Shown: positions 29,220 to 38,542 of the stretch, piece after piece | Layout: the number at the start of each line of letters is the position of its first letter | How positions within the stretch are numbered: the first letter of the stretch is position 1 | The notes under the pieces: generated by a model | What the model saw: only the letters and a program-made list of their open reading frames with translations | What the model was told of the DNA's origin: nothing | The model's database searches: none | Source: Microcella daejeonensis | GTDB lineage: Bacteria > Actinomycetota > Actinomycetes > Actinomycetales > Microbacteriaceae | DNA: 64,000 nt | Assembly (NCBI RefSeq): GCF_026625045.1 | Contig: NZ_CP113089.1 | Span: 2,108,001-2,172,000 of the forward strand | Direction: 5' to 3' | Program-made: the position numbers and the translations under genes

Positions 29220-30011
29220 GTGACCGCGCTCGGCCGCAGCACTGTGCGACACATCCTCGCCCTCCCCGATCGCGCCGACGTCGTCGAGCTCTCGTGGCAC
29301 GGCGTCACCCACGTCGGCTACCGCCGCGCCGCCAACGAGGACAGCTACCTCGCCGACGTGCCGCTCTTCGCCGTCGCGGACGGCATGGGCGGGCACGCCC
29401 ACGGCGACCGCGCCAGCGACGCGGTCGTGCGGCGCCTGCAGGCGGCCGTCGACGGCGACTTCGTCGAGCCCGACCGCATCATCGAGGCCCTGCAGCGGGC
29501 GACGATGGACATCGGCGAGCTCGACGAGGAGGAGCGCGGCATCGGTACGACCGTCACCGGCGCGGCGCTCACCCTGCACGACGGCCGGCCGGTGGTCACG
29601 GTCTTCAACGTCGGCGACTCGCGCGTGTACCTCTTCACCGGCAACGAGCTGCGGCAGGTCACCACCGATCACTCGATGGTGCAGGAGATGGTGGACGCCG
29701 GGCAGATCACCGCCGATGAGGCCGAGAGCCACCCCGACGCGAACGTCATCACGCGGGCCGTCGGCTTCTCGGTCGATCCCGAGATCGACTTCGTGCGCAT
29801 CCCGCTCGAGGCCGGCATGCGCCTGCTGCTGTGCTCCGACGGGCTGACGAAGGAGGTGCCGGCCGAGCGCCTGCGCCTGCACCTCGCCGCCCGCCTGAGC
29901 GCCCGGGAGACGGCGAACGCGCTCGTCGACGCCGCGCTCGCCCAGGGCGGCCGCGACAACATCACGGTCGTCGTCGTCGACGTCGTGCGCGCTCCCTCCT
30001 CCGACGACTGA
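29220..30011 (+). CDS. PP2C-family protein serine/threonine phosphatase
   Basis: 263 residues, GTG start with a GGAG SD about 7 nt upstream. The metal-binding motifs of PPM/PP2C phosphatases are present: RRAANEDSYL, VADGMGGHAHG, a GTTVTGA strand, VGDSRVYLF, LLLCSDGLTKEV and the C-terminal GRDNITVVVV. No transmembrane segment is seen, so it is cytoplasmic. It lies between an FHA protein and a Ser/Thr kinase and is the likely counter-enzyme of that kinase. Confidence 0.93.
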   Translation: MTALGRSTVRHILALPDRADVVELSWHGVTHVGYRRAANEDSYLADVPLFAVADGMGGHAHGDRASDAVVRRLQAAVDGDFVEPDRIIEALQRATMDIGELDEEERGIGTTVTGAALTLHDGRPVVTVFNVGDSRVYLFTGNELRQVTTDHSMVQEMVDAGQITADEAESHPDANVITRAVGFSVDPEIDFVRIPLEAGMRLLLCSDGLTKEVPAERLRLHLAARLSARETANALVDAALAQGGRDNITVVVVDVVRAPSSDD

Positions 30012-30158
30012 CGAGGGGAGCGCAGGCCCGGCCGCAGCCATCCCCGGCCGGACCCGCTCCGCGCATCCGACGCGCCGATCACGATGCGGTGACGCGGCAC
30101 GGCGGCGCTGCCCCCACTCCCTACACTGAGGGGAAGACAGCGGCAGAAGGGGGGAACC

Positions 30159-31547
30159 GTGGCGCGTCGTCGACCCTCGGATCCGCCGATCCTGCCGGGC
30201 TTCAGCCACATCCGCATGCTCGGATCCGGCGGCTTCGCCGACGTCTTCCTCTACGAGCAGAACATGCCCCGGCGGCAGGTCGCCGTGAAGGTCATGCTCG
30301 CCGACGTCGTCACCGAATCGGTGCGGCAGATGTTCCAGGTCGAGGCGAACCTCATGGCGCAGCTGTCGGCGCACCCGAGCATCCTCACCGTCTACCAGGC
30401 CAGCATCTCGGCCGACGGCCGTCCGTACCTCGTCATGGAGCTGTGCTCCGCGCAGCTCGCCGAGCGGTTCCGCCGCGAGCGGATGCCCGTGACCGAGGTG
30501 CTGCGCATCGGCGTGCAGATCGGCAGCGCCGTCGAGACCGCCCACCGGCAGGGCGTGCTGCACCGCGACATCAAGCCCTCGAACATCCTCACCACCGTCT
30601 ACGGGCATCCCGTTCTGAGCGACTTCGGCATCGCGGCGACGCTGAGCGCGGCGACGGCGCACGACACGGTCGGGATGTCCATCCCCTGGTCGGCGCCCGA
30701 GGTGCTGCTCGACACCACGCCGGGGGCGGTCACGAGCGAGGTCTGGTCGCTCGCCGCGACCGTGTACTCCCTGCTCGCCGGGCGCTCGCCGTTCGAGATC
30801 GTCGACGGCACGAACACCTCCGACGAGCTCATCGCCCGCATCACGAAGGCGAAGCTGCCGGCGATCGGGCGGGACGACGTACCCGACTCGCTCGAGCGGA
30901 TGCTGCGCCGGGGCATGTCGCGCGACCCGGGTCGCCGCCAGCAGAGCGCTATGGAGTTCGTGCGCGAGCTGCAGACCATCGAGCTCGAGCTCGGCTTCAC
31001 GCCGACGCCCGCCGACGTCGCGGTGCAGGACTGGGCCCTCGTCACCGCCGACGACCCCGGCGACCGCACGGTCGTGCGCGCGGTGGCCCCGGCATCGCCG
31101 GCTCCGCGCCCGGATCGGCGTCGGCGGCGATCGGCCCCCGAGGCGGCGGCGCCCGCGTCGACCGGCACGGGGGCGCGACGGACGGCCCCGCGCGGGCGGC
31201 TCGCGGCGGGCATCCTCGTCGGATCGGTCCTCGCGGTCGTCGGTCTCGGCGCCCTCGTGACCGTGATCGCGCTGCAGGGGGCCGATGGCGACCTGCCCCG
31301 GGTGACCGGTGTCACCGCGACGGTCGACGGCCCGACCGTCGCCTTCCGGTGGCCCGACCCCGGTATCCGCGAGACCGACGCGTTCCAGGTGCGCGTCGAG
31401 GGCGGCGAATCGACCGTGCAGCGCTCGACGGAGTTCTCGGTCGCCGCGCCCGAGGGCACGCGCGTCTGCCTCACCGTGAGCGTCACCCGCGAGGGCCGCG
31501 TCGGACCCTCCAGCGCCGAGCAGTGCGCCGAGTCGGCGGGGGGCTGA
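30159..31547 (+). CDS. transmembrane Ser/Thr protein kinase with FN3-like ectodomain
   Basis: 462 residues. Kinase domain about 15-280: glycine loop LGSGGFADVF, lysine K44 in VAVKVML, catalytic D137 in HRDIKPSNIL, and D155 in SDFG. The juxtamembrane linker is Pro/Arg-rich and holds DRTVVR (T304), matching motifs in the FHA proteins. One transmembrane helix (about 351-373) is followed by about 90 residues of beta-rich sequence resembling a fibronectin III fold, not PASTA repeats. GTG start with an AAGGGGGG SD; a TACACT -10-like box lies at 30122-30127. Two bases separate it from the giant gene. Confidence 0.92.
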   Translation: MARRRPSDPPILPGFSHIRMLGSGGFADVFLYEQNMPRRQVAVKVMLADVVTESVRQMFQVEANLMAQLSAHPSILTVYQASISADGRPYLVMELCSAQLAERFRRERMPVTEVLRIGVQIGSAVETAHRQGVLHRDIKPSNILTTVYGHPVLSDFGIAATLSAATAHDTVGMSIPWSAPEVLLDTTPGAVTSEVWSLAATVYSLLAGRSPFEIVDGTNTSDELIARITKAKLPAIGRDDVPDSLERMLRRGMSRDPGRRQQSAMEFVRELQTIELELGFTPTPADVAVQDWALVTADDPGDRTVVRAVAPASPAPRPDRRRRRSAPEAAAPASTGTGARRTAPRGRLAAGILVGSVLAVVGLGALVTVIALQGADGDLPRVTGVTATVDGPTVAFRWPDPGIRETDAFQVRVEGGESTVQRSTEFSVAAPEGTRVCLTVSVTREGRVGPSSAEQCAESAGG

Positions 31548-31548
31548 C

Positions 31549-34500
31549 GTGGGATTCCGGGACTGGTTCGCGCGTCATCGCTCGGCGGCCGTCAGCGGCA
31601 TCGGCGGCGGCACCGCCCTCGCCGTGCTCACGACGCTCGCGATCGTGGCCCCCGGGTTCCAGGCCGAGCGGCTCGACCTCAACGACGGCTCGGTGTGGGT
31701 CGCCAACGGCGAGCGCCAGGCCGTCGGTCGCGCGAATCTGCAGCTGGGCTCGCTCGACACGGTGGTGCCGGGGGAGGGCTCCTCGCTCGCGGTGGTGCAG
31801 GACGAGACCGACGTCGTCGTGGTCGACGCCGTCAACGCGACCGCCGACATCGTCGATGCGGCCCTCGCCGAGGTCTCCGACACCGTGCCGCTGCCGCCCG
31901 ACTCGCCGAGCCTCATGATGCTCGACGAGACCGCCGTCGTGCACAGCGGCGGCACCGGCGAGACCTGGCTCGTGCCGCGCACCCTGCTCACCGACTTCGA
32001 CTCCTTCTCGGCCGCGCCCTTCGTCTTCGGCGAGGGCTCCGCCGTCGTGATGGATGCCCGCCTCGGCCTCATCGCCGCCGCACCCGGCACCGCCGAGGTG
32101 CTGCGCATCCGCCTCGATGCCCCCGACCGCGTGGCCGAGCGCTGGCCGCTGCCCGTGGAGCCCGACGAGCCCGTCGCGGTGACCACCGCCGGCGACCGCT
32201 GGGCCGTGCTGTCCCTGCGCACGGCCGTGCTGCACACCGCCGAGGGCGCGGTGGATCTCTCGGGGTTCATCGACGCGCCCTCGGAGGCCGTGCTCGCGGC
32301 ACCGGGCGGTGACGAGCTGCTCATCGCGCATCCGGGCGGCCTGATCGCGGTCGACGCCGACGGCGGCGCGACGGTCGTCGCGGAGGGCCGCGACGGCCGC
32401 CCGGCCGCTCCCGCGCTGGTCGACGGCTGCGTGCTCGCCGCGTGGTCCGACGGCGCGGCATGGCGGCAGTGCGAGGGGCAGCAGGCCGTGCTGCTCGAGC
32501 TCGCCGGCATGGCCGCGAACGCCGAGCTCGCGGTCGCCGCTCGGGGCGGGCGCGCCGTGCTCAACGACACCCGCTCGGGATCGGCGTGGGCGGTGCAGGC
32601 CGACGGCGCCCTCATCGACAACTGGGACGAGCTCCTCGTCGAGGAGGAGGACGAGCAGCAGGCGCAGCTCGACGAGCTCGACACGCCGCCCGAGCTCGAG
32701 GTCGCGCCGCAGCCGCCCGTCGCCGTCGACGACGAGTTCGGCGCCCGCCCTGGCCGGGTCTCCCCGCTGCCCGTGCTGCTCAACGACAGCGATCCGAACG
32801 GGGACGTGCTCGTCATCAGCGCCGTCGAGCCGGTCGACCCGGCGTTCGGCCGCGTCGACGTCGTCGGTGCGGGCCAGCAGCTGCAGATCGAACTGGCGGG
32901 CTCGGCGAGCGGCACGGCGTCCTTCGCCTACACGATCACCGACGGGCGCGGCGGCAGCGACAGCGCCGTCGTGACCGTGACCGCGCGCGCGGCGGGTGAG
33001 AACGGGCCCCCGGTGCAGGTGCGCACGGCGAAGACCCTCGTCGCGGAGGGCGGCACGGTGACGGCCGCGGTGCTCGCCGAGTGGGTGGACCCTGACGGCG
33101 ACCCCCTCTACCTCGCCGACGCCGCGATCGCCGCCCCCGACGTCGTCACCTTCCGCGCCGACGGCCGGGTCACCGTGCGGGAGGCCGGCGGTGCCGGCGA
33201 GCTGCGCCCCGTCTCGCTCACCGTCTCCGACGGCGCGCTCAGCGGTGCCGGCTCGCTCGCCGTCACCGTGCAGCCGGTGGGGCAGACGCCGATCATCACC
33301 GAGCCCTTCGCGGTCTCGGCCTACGCGGGGGAGGAGGTGCGCATCGATCCGCTCGTGCACGTCCGCGGCGGCTCGGGGCCCATCCGGCTGAGCGCCGTGC
33401 CGCCCAAGCAGGGGTCGACGATCACCCCGAGCCTCGACCGCGGCATCTTCCGCTTCGTGAGCGACGAAGTGCGCACGCACTACCTCGAGTACGTCGTCAC
33501 CGACAACGAGGTGACGGCGACCGGCGTGGTGCGCGTCGACGTGCTGCCGCCGCCCGAGACGGGCGCGGGGCCGATCACCGTGCCGAAGACGGCGTTCGTG
33601 CGCACGCTGTCGAGCACCACGGTGGCCGTCGCGACGGCGGACATCGATCCCGCGGGCGGCGTCCTCGTGGTCACCGGCATCTCCTCCGTGCCGCCGGCGA
33701 GCGGCATCCGCGCCGAGATCCTCGAGCAGCGCGACATCCGCATCTCGCTCACCCGCCCGCTCGACGGCCCCACCGACGTGCGCTACCGCATCAGCAACGG
33801 GGTGGCCGAGGCGGAGGGCACCATCACCGTCATCGAGATCCCTCCGCTCGACCGGCTCCAGCCGCCGATCGCCCGGGACGACGCGATCACGGTGCGGGTC
33901 GGCGACGCCGTGAGCATCCCCGTTCTCGACAACGACGAGCACCCCGACGACGAGCCGCTCACGCTCTCGCCCGTGCTGCCCCAGGGCCTCGAGGGCGACT
34001 CCGGCCTCCTGTTCGTCGCCGGCGACCGCCTGCGGTACCTCGCGCCCGACCAGCCGGGCGAGTACACGGCCGTCTACGAGATCACCGGCCCTCTCGGGCT
34101 CGAGCGCGCCCAGGCGACCGTGCGCATCAGCGTGCGCGAGGTCTCCGTCGACACCAACTCCGCCCCGGTGCCGCGCACGGTGACCGCGCGGGTGATCGCC
34201 GGCGAGACCGTGCGCATCCGCATCCCCGTCGAGGGGATGGATCCCGACGGCGACTCGGTGCAGATCATCGGGCAGCAGACCGCGCCCGAGCGGGGCACCG
34301 TCACCGAGGTGACGGCAGACACCATCGTCTACACGGCGGGGGAGTACGCGGCGGGCACCGACGAGTTCCGCTACACCGTCGTCGACGCGCTCGGCGCGCG
34401 CGCGACGGGCCTCGTGCGCGTCGGCATCAGTCCGCGGCTCGACGGCGCCCGCAACCCCGTCGCGAACGACGACCTCGTCGTGGTGCGCCCCGGGGTCGCG

Positions 34501-37470
34501 GTGCTCGTGCCGGTGCTCGAGAACGACACCGACCCCGACGGCTCGGCGCTGCGGGTGAGCGCCGTGGAGTCCTCCGATCCGACGGCCGCCGCCGCGGTGG
34601 TCGACGAGGAGTTCGTGCGCGTCGTGCCGCCGGAGGGCACGGGCCGGTACGGGTTCGTGTACACGATCGTGAGCGAGGCGGGCGGAGCATCCCAGGCCTT
34701 CCTCACCGTCGACGTGGTCGAGGACGCCCCCCTCACGCCGCCCGTGGCGCGCGACGTCGTGCTGACCCTCGCCGACGTGCTCGACCGCGAGACGATCGAC
34801 GTCGACGTGCTCTCGCAGGTCTTCTTCGCGGAGGGCGAGATCGCCGAGCTCGGGCTCGGCATCGTGCCCGGCTACGACGGCGAGACCGCGCGCATCCTGC
34901 CGAACCGGAGCATCCGGGTCACAGTCGGCGAGCAGCGGCAGATCATCCCCTTCGAGCTGCGGCACCCCGTCGATCCCTCCGTGCGCGCCTACGCCTTCAT
35001 CTGGGTGCCCGGCACCGATGACGCGCTGCCGCAGCTCGATCGCCGGGCGCGGCCCATCAGCGTCGTGAGCGAGGAGACCGTCGAGATCGACATCAACGAC
35101 CACGTCATCGCGGTCGGGGACGACGGCGTGCGGCTGACCGATACCGCGACCGTGCGCGCGACGAACGCCGACGGCTCGTCCCTCGTGGTCGACGAGGACA
35201 CGCTGCGGTTCACCTCCGCCGACCTGTACTTCGGGCCCGCCTCGATCTCGTTCGAGGTGACCGACGGCACGAGCGCGACCGACCCGGAGGGACGCGTCGC
35301 GACGATCGTGCTGCCCATCGAGGTGACGCCGCGCGAGAACCAGCCGCCCGCGCTCATCGGGGCGACGATCGAGCTCGAGCCGGGCGGCGAGCGCGAGATC
35401 GACCTGCTGCGGGTGACCTCCTACCCGTACCCCGACGACCTCGAGGAGCTCGTCTACTCGGTGCTCGCCGGTCCGCAGGCGGGGCTCGAGGTGCAGCTGC
35501 GCGGGCAGACGCTCATCGTCAGCGTGCCGCCGGGAACGGCGCGCGGCACGATCGCGAGCGTCACCCTCGGTGTCCGGGATGACGCCGCGGTCGGCACCTC
35601 CGGCCGCGTCACGGTGACCGTCGTGCCCTCCACGCGTCCTCTCCCGAACCCGGCGGCGGATTCGGCGATCGCCCCGCGCGGCGAGACGACCACCGTCGAT
35701 GTGCTGCAGAACGACCAGGCGGGCAACCCGTTCCCCGACGAGCCGCTGCGGGTCGAGGCGATCCGCGGCATCGACGGCGGCTCGCTGCCGGCCGGGGTCC
35801 GCGTCGTCCCCTCGGACGACGGGCAGCGGCTCGAGGTGACGGTGTCGAGCACCGCCGCTCCCGTGGACACGAACCTCCAGTACCAGGTCTCCGACGCGAC
35901 GCGCGATCCGGATCGCTACGTGTGGGCCTCGGTGCGCATCTCGGTGCAGGACGTCCCGGACGCCGTGACCGGCCTGCGGGTGCAGGGGTACGGCGATCGC
36001 GAGCTCGAGGTCGCCTGGCAGCCCGGCGGGTCGAACAACGCCCCCATCGAGGGATTCGTCGCGCGCGTCGTGCGGGTCTCCGACGGCGCGCAGACCGCCG
36101 AGGTCGACTGCGCCTTCTCCCCGTGCACCGTGCCGACCCCCGGCAACGGCTCGGAGAACGCGGTGCGGATCAGCGTGGTCGCCCTCAACGCCCAGGGCGA
36201 GTCGGCGCCGACGACCCTCGCCGAGCGGGTCTGGAGCGACCTCGTCCCCCCGGCCCCGGTCATCTCGCGGATCACGCCGCTCGACGGCGGACTGCGCGTC
36301 GCCTTCCGCAAGCCCGCGCAGGAGGCGTCCGCCTCGCCGATCACTAGCTACGTGGTGACGGTCGGCCCCGTCGTGAGGGAGGTCCGGGCCCTCGCATCCG
36401 ACCCCGAGGGCACGGACTACGTGATCGCGGTGCGCGACGGAGCGCTCGAGAACGGCACCAACTACGGGGTGAGCGTGAGCGCCCGCAACGACTCGTTCGG
36501 ACCGCTCACGCGGTGGAACAGCGCCGAGGGGTCCGGCACGCCGGCCGGGGCGCCGCTCGTGGTCGGCGCGGTCTCGGCCGTCGGCTCGCGCGACACCACC
36601 GGCGACACCGGCCATCGCGTCGACGTCGCCTGGCCCTCGGTCTTCGCGGGCAACGGGCAGGCCGTGCAGTACTACTACGTCTGGGTCTCAGCGGGCGGAA
36701 CGGCGCCCGCCTGCACCGTGACGGGGGTCGAGGACGGCGCTCCGCAGCCCGTTCAGCCTCCCGGCACCACGAGGGTGGACGGCGCGACGAGCACGACGGT
36801 CTCCGGGCTCGCCGCCGACACCGAGTACCGGGTCGTCGTCTACGCATACAACGGGCAGGGATGCACGGCCGCCGTCGAGGTGCGCGCGACGCCGCGGCCC
36901 GTGCCCGGCGCCGTCACCGAGGTCGACGTCGCCGCGCCGCCCCGGCAGGCCGGCCCCAACGACATCGGACCGTGGAATCCCACCCTGCGCTCCGTCGCGG
37001 TCGAGGGCGGCGGGCGCATCGACAGCGTGCAGTACCGCCTCATCGCCGACGGCTCGACCCGGGGCGAGTCCGGCCTCGTGACGCTCCCGGCCGCCCTGAC
37101 GACGGCGGACCGCTCGCACTACGGCGCCGCCCTCGCCCTCGAGGTGCGGGCGTGCCGGCAGTACGAGACGCTGCTGTGCGGTGCATGGTCGGGGCCCTTC
37201 GCCCTGCCGGCCGCGGTCGAGATCGACGCAGCCCCCGCGGCGGAGTTCACCGAGACCTCGCCCGACGTGCGCGCCGTCGTCATCACCTGGAGCCCCGTCC
37301 GCGGCGCGGCGTACGACCTCGTCGAGCAGATCTGCCGCGGCGGTGCCGTCGTATCGATCGACACCGACGCGGGCCGGTGCGAGATGACGCTCTCCACCGG
37401 GCAGGTGCCCGAGCTCCTCATCCGCGTCCGAGAGGGCGGCGCGGAGTACGACCGGGTCTACCGGTGGTAG
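31549..37470 (+). CDS. giant surface protein with Ig-like and fibronectin III domains
   Basis: 1973 residues. A short Arg-rich cytoplasmic tip and one transmembrane helix (about 13-36) are followed by a beta-rich part with propeller-like repeats (about 45-360), an acidic linker (EEEDEQQAQLDELD, about 365-378), then about 1080 residues of tandem Ig/cadherin-like domains carrying recurrent LNDSDPNGD, DNDEHPDDE and ENDTDPDGS calcium-type turns, and from about 1469 to the end fibronectin III-like domains. It is very acidic outside the membrane. The protein is anchored by its N-terminus and would extend into or through the wall. It matches the Fn3 member of the Bifidobacterium PFNA cluster by position. 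Ligand unknown. Confidence 0.9.
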   Translation: MGFRDWFARHRSAAVSGIGGGTALAVLTTLAIVAPGFQAERLDLNDGSVWVANGERQAVGRANLQLGSLDTVVPGEGSSLAVVQDETDVVVVDAVNATADIVDAALAEVSDTVPLPPDSPSLMMLDETAVVHSGGTGETWLVPRTLLTDFDSFSAAPFVFGEGSAVVMDARLGLIAAAPGTAEVLRIRLDAPDRVAERWPLPVEPDEPVAVTTAGDRWAVLSLRTAVLHTAEGAVDLSGFIDAPSEAVLAAPGGDELLIAHPGGLIAVDADGGATVVAEGRDGRPAAPALVDGCVLAAWSDGAAWRQCEGQQAVLLELAGMAANAELAVAARGGRAVLNDTRSGSAWAVQADGALIDNWDELLVEEEDEQQAQLDELDTPPELEVAPQPPVAVDDEFGARPGRVSPLPVLLNDSDPNGDVLVISAVEPVDPAFGRVDVVGAGQQLQIELAGSASGTASFAYTITDGRGGSDSAVVTVTARAAGENGPPVQVRTAKTLVAEGGTVTAAVLAEWVDPDGDPLYLADAAIAAPDVVTFRADGRVTVREAGGAGELRPVSLTVSDGALSGAGSLAVTVQPVGQTPIITEPFAVSAYAGEEVRIDPLVHVRGGSGPIRLSAVPPKQGSTITPSLDRGIFRFVSDEVRTHYLEYVVTDNEVTATGVVRVDVLPPPETGAGPITVPKTAFVRTLSSTTVAVATADIDPAGGVLVVTGISSVPPASGIRAEILEQRDIRISLTRPLDGPTDVRYRISNGVAEAEGTITVIEIPPLDRLQPPIARDDAITVRVGDAVSIPVLDNDEHPDDEPLTLSPVLPQGLEGDSGLLFVAGDRLRYLAPDQPGEYTAVYEITGPLGLERAQATVRISVREVSVDTNSAPVPRTVTARVIAGETVRIRIPVEGMDPDGDSVQIIGQQTAPERGTVTEVTADTIVYTAGEYAAGTDEFRYTVVDALGARATGLVRVGISPRLDGARNPVANDDLVVVRPGVAVLVPVLENDTDPDGSALRVSAVESSDPTAAAAVVDEEFVRVVPPEGTGRYGFVYTIVSEAGGASQAFLTVDVVEDAPLTPPVARDVVLTLADVLDRETIDVDVLSQVFFAEGEIAELGLGIVPGYDGETARILPNRSIRVTVGEQRQIIPFELRHPVDPSVRAYAFIWVPGTDDALPQLDRRARPISVVSEETVEIDINDHVIAVGDDGVRLTDTATVRATNADGSSLVVDEDTLRFTSADLYFGPASISFEVTDGTSATDPEGRVATIVLPIEVTPRENQPPALIGATIELEPGGEREIDLLRVTSYPYPDDLEELVYSVLAGPQAGLEVQLRGQTLIVSVPPGTARGTIASVTLGVRDDAAVGTSGRVTVTVVPSTRPLPNPAADSAIAPRGETTTVDVLQNDQAGNPFPDEPLRVEAIRGIDGGSLPAGVRVVPSDDGQRLEVTVSSTAAPVDTNLQYQVSDATRDPDRYVWASVRISVQDVPDAVTGLRVQGYGDRELEVAWQPGGSNNAPIEGFVARVVRVSDGAQTAEVDCAFSPCTVPTPGNGSENAVRISVVALNAQGESAPTTLAERVWSDLVPPAPVISRITPLDGGLRVAFRKPAQEASASPITSYVVTVGPVVREVRALASDPEGTDYVIAVRDGALENGTNYGVSVSARNDSFGPLTRWNSAEGSGTPAGAPLVVGAVSAVGSRDTTGDTGHRVDVAWPSVFAGNGQAVQYYYVWVSAGGTAPACTVTGVEDGAPQPVQPPGTTRVDGATSTTVSGLAADTEYRVVVYAYNGQGCTAAVEVRATPRPVPGAVTEVDVAAPPRQAGPNDIGPWNPTLRSVAVEGGGRIDSVQYRLIADGSTRGESGLVTLPAALTTADRSHYGAALALEVRACRQYETLLCGAWSGPFALPAAVEIDAAPAAEFTETSPDVRAVVITWSPVRGAAYDLVEQICRGGAVVSIDTDAGRCEMTLSTGQVPELLIRVREGGAEYDRVYRW

Positions 37471-37472
37471 GG

Positions 37473-37577
37473 ATGAGGGAGGGCGTGCGCCGCACGGCAC
37501 CGCCGCCCGCCGCCCCTCGCCCGCCCGCCGCCCCGCGCCCGCGCATCCCCGACCCGGAAGGCCACCCCCGACCATGA
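37473..37577 (+). CDS. possible 34-residue Pro/Arg-rich micro-ORF
   Basis: An ATG three bases after the stop of the giant gene opens a 34-residue frame that ends TGA overlapping the moxR ATG (ATGA). It fills exactly the only sizeable gap in a run of genes joined by overlaps. The product is rich in Pro, Ala and Arg (MREGVRRTAPPP start). It may serve to couple translation into moxR rather than to make a functional peptide. High-GC DNA produces such frames easily, so confidence is low. Confidence 0.3.
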   Translation: MREGVRRTAPPPAAPRPPAAPRPRIPDPEGHPRP

Positions 37578-38542
37578 CGATGACCCCCGATCAGGCCCGA
37601 TGGTTCGCCGACATCTCCGCGCGCATCGTCGGCAACGTGGAGCAGGTGCTGCTCGGCAAGACCTACGTCGTGCGCCTGAGCCTCACGGCCATGCTCAGCG
37701 AGGGGCACCTGCTGCTCGAGGACGTGCCGGGAACGGGCAAGACCTCCCTCGCCCGTGCGCTCGCGCAGAGCATCCGCGGCACCACCACGCGCGTGCAGTT
37801 CACGCCCGACCTGCTGCCCGGCGACATCACCGGCATCACCGTCTACGACCAGCGCACGGGCGACTTCACGTTCCACCGCGGGCCCGTCTTCGCGACCATC
37901 GTGCTCGCCGACGAGATCAACCGAGCCAGCCCGAAGACCCAGTCGGCGCTGCTCGAGGTGATGGAGGAGGGTCACGTCACCATCGACGGCGTCACGCACG
38001 ACGTCGAGGCGCCGTTCCTCGTCATCGCGACGCAGAATCCCATCGAGCAGGCCGGCACGTACCGGCTGCCCGAGGCGCAGCTCGACCGCTTCATCATGAA
38101 GACGGCCATCGGCTACCCGGATCACGCCGCGACCGTGCGCATCCTCGACGGCGCGGGGGGACCGCGCGCCTCGGTCATCGAGCCGGTCGTCGGCCTCGAC
38201 GTCGTGCGCGACCTCATCGCCGCGGCCCGCACCGTGCACGTCGACCCCGTCATCACCGACTACGTGGCGCGCCTCGTGGAGGCGACCCGCTCGCACAGCG
38301 ACGTGCGGCTCGGGGCGAGCGTGCGCGGCGCCCTGGCGCTCGTGCGCTGCGCGAAGACCTACGCGGCGATGGAGGGCCGTCACTACGTCGTGCCGGACGA
38401 CGTCAAGGCGCTCGCCGAGCCTGTGCTCGGCCACCGGCTCGTGCTCGACACCGAGGCCGAGTTCGACGGCGTCACGACGGTCTCGGTGATGGGGCAGCTG
38501 CTGCTCGAGACGCCCCCGCCGAGCGACCGGGTCGCCGTGTGA
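37574..38542 (+). CDS. MoxR-family AAA+ ATPase
   Basis: 322-residue cytoplasmic chaperone-type ATPase. Walker A is EDVPGTGKTSLARALA, Walker B is VLADEINRASPKTQ, and VIATQNPIEQAGTYRLPEAQLDRF contains sensor 1 and the arginine-finger region. MoxR proteins commonly pair with DUF58 or VWA-domain proteins; here a DUF58 gene overlaps its stop (GTGA). GGAAGG at about 37556 is its SD, somewhat distant. It probably remodels the partner or another component of this locus. Confidence 0.93.
   Translation: MTMTPDQARWFADISARIVGNVEQVLLGKTYVVRLSLTAMLSEGHLLLEDVPGTGKTSLARALAQSIRGTTTRVQFTPDLLPGDITGITVYDQRTGDFTFHRGPVFATIVLADEINRASPKTQSALLEVMEEGHVTIDGVTHDVEAPFLVIATQNPIEQAGTYRLPEAQLDRFIMKTAIGYPDHAATVRILDGAGGPRASVIEPVVGLDVVRDLIAAARTVHVDPVITDYVARLVEATRSHSDVRLGASVRGALALVRCAKTYAAMEGRHYVVPDDVKALAEPVLGHRLVLDTEAEFDGVTTVSVMGQLLLETPPPSDRVAV

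Noticed and set aside
30159..31547. Classical PknB with PASTA repeats
   Set aside because: The ectodomain is about 90 residues of FN3-like sequence with no PASTA pattern; the second kinase has an even shorter ectodomain.
31483..36615. 1710-residue minus-strand frame opposite the giant protein
   Set aside because: Same cause; the composition is Arg/His/Asp-rich low complexity and the plus-strand frame has coherent Ig and FN3 repeats.
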